DNA from: Clostridia bacterium
GTDB lineage: Bacteria > Bacillota > Clostridia > Christensenellales > Aristaeellaceae
Assembly (NCBI GenBank): GCA_030526935.1
Contig: JAUNBY010000008.1
Span: 1 to 23,246, forward strand
Direction: 5' to 3'
DNA: 23,246 nucleotides
The translations under genes and the position numbers were made by a program. Below are positions 22,343 through 23,246 of the stretch, one piece after another. The notes beneath the pieces are model-generated. The model did no database searches, was not told the origin of the DNA, and worked only from the letters and a program-made list of their open reading frames with translations. The first letter of the stretch is position 1, and each line of letters starts with the position of its first letter.

Positions 22343-23246
22343 ATGCCCGAAATACTCTGGCGCGTCCTCTACGCCAGGGGTTGCGCGGACGAAGAAAGCG
22401 CCCGCGCGTTCATACATCCCACTGAACGGGACATAATTGAACCGGGCGCGCTTTGCGGAATGAACGATGCCGTATCGACTATAAAAAAGCATATATCCAT
22501 TGGCTCGCGCATTTGCGTATGGGGGGATTACGACGTAGACGGCGTATCGGCGACGGCGATACTTATAAGGACGCTCAGGCGTCTTGGAGCGAACGCCGTT
22601 TGGCATATACCCTCCCGGCATGAGGAGGGTTATGGGCTAAATCAGAAAGGCGTTGAAAACCTCGACTGCGGCCTTTTGATAACCGTCGATTGCGGGATAA
22701 CCGACGCGGCGATAATCAACGCGGCTGTAAAGAAAGGCATGTCGGTCGTCGTAACCGACCACCATACCCCGCCCGCGACTTTGCCGGACTGCCCGGTCGT
22801 AAATCCGCTGTTGGGGGATTATCCCAACAGGAACCTCTGCGGGGCGGGCGTGGCGTTTAAACTGGCAATGGCTCTGGATACCAACGCCCGCGAGCTTATA
22901 GATATAGCGGCTCTGGCGACGGTAGCCGACGTCGTGTCGCTCACGGGGGAAAACCGCGCCATAGTCAAAATCGGCCTCGAGGCCATGAACCAAAAAAAGC
23001 GCCCCGGCATTCGCGCGCTCATGCGCGCGGCGGGTTTGGACGGCGAGATTTATTCACACACCGTCGCCTTTCAACTCGCGCCCAGACTCAATGCGACCGG
23101 AAGGCTCGACGACGCGCAAAAGGCGCTCAAGCTGCTTCTGAGCGTGGATGACGCACAGGCCGATGACCTCGCGGATGAACTAAACGCTCTGAATCAGCGC
23201 CGCAGGGCGATGGAAAAGCTCGTCATCGACGAATGCGAGGAACAGC
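22343..23246 (+). CDS. recJ: Single-stranded-DNA-specific exonuclease RecJ, cut by the window end
   Basis: The 301 visible residues are the DHH and start of the DHHA1 part of RecJ, a 5'-3' single-strand exonuclease in recombination and mismatch/base excision repair. Motifs are in order: GDYDVDG (61-67), TVDCGIT (114-120), the name-giving DHH (139-141), GAGVAFKL (167-174), ATVADVVSL (192-200) and APRLNATGRLDDA (246-258). The catalytic Asp and His residues for Mn binding are present. The frame runs to the window end, so the C-terminus is missing. The usual first ~20 residues are absent from this frame and appear at 22279 in another frame. ATG 22343 is used as a formal start, and GAGG nine bases upstream is a weak ribosome site. 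Confidence 0.9.
   Translation, partial: MPEILWRVLYARGCADEESARAFIHPTERDIIEPGALCGMNDAVSTIKKHISIGSRICVWGDYDVDGVSATAILIRTLRRLGANAVWHIPSRHEEGYGLNQKGVENLDCGLLITVDCGITDAAIINAAVKKGMSVVVTDHHTPPATLPDCPVVNPLLGDYPNRNLCGAGVAFKLAMALDTNARELIDIAALATVADVVSLTGENRAIVKIGLEAMNQKKRPGIRALMRAAGLDGEIYSHTVAFQLAPRLNATGRLDDAQKALKLLLSVDDAQADDLADELNALNQRRRAMEKLVIDECEEQ

Overview
The window looks like chromosome of an uncultured, probably gut-associated, member of the Clostridia (Firmicutes). This is inferred from GGAGG-type ribosome sites, separate secD and secF genes, a YlbJ-like sporulation-type membrane protein, a MacB-type ABC exporter of the Gram-positive kind, and frequent ATA and AGG codons despite moderate GC. No rRNA, tRNA, CRISPR array, insertion sequence or phage gene was seen.

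Layout. (1) 1-829: an AT-rich stretch with a promoter, a small XRE regulator, then an intergenic spacer holding a tandem 12-bp repeat inside a 10-bp inverted repeat. (2) 830-4662, minus strand: a tight four-gene operon with its own promoter, consisting of an N-acylglucosamine 2-epimerase, an N-acetylneuraminate lyase-like aldolase, a Gfo/Idh/MocA oxidoreductase and a low-molecular-weight phosphatase. The first three fit sialic acid breakdown, and the oxidoreductase suggests use of anhydro or otherwise modified sialic acid. (3) 4800-11529, plus strand: a six-gene exporter operon made of a membrane-anchored HlyD/MacA-like adaptor, an ABC ATPase, a MacB/FtsX-type permease, a secreted two-unit adaptor paralogue, a secreted SH3-(Thr-Pro)n-Gly protein and a second secreted adaptor paralogue. 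It ends in a hairpin. This is the most unusual unit in the window. (4) 11653-12158: an XRE/zinc-ribbon regulator with its own promoter. (5) 12322-18827, minus strand: an acidic Ig-like surface protein, glycogen phosphorylase and a GH13 alpha-glucan hydrolase in a close row, then a UDP-glucuronate 4-epimerase-like gene. (6) 18977-22243, plus strand: the YlbJ-like protein, then secD-secF with a near-consensus promoter and a strong terminator. (7) 22279 to the end: recJ, cut by the window edge. Its apparent natural start lies in another frame and meets the main frame at CTG-TGA-C.

Functionally the window combines scavenging of host sugars, storage glucan turnover, an envelope export system of unknown cargo, core protein export and DNA repair. 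The exporter operon with three adaptor-like proteins and the recJ frame junction deserve the closest second look.
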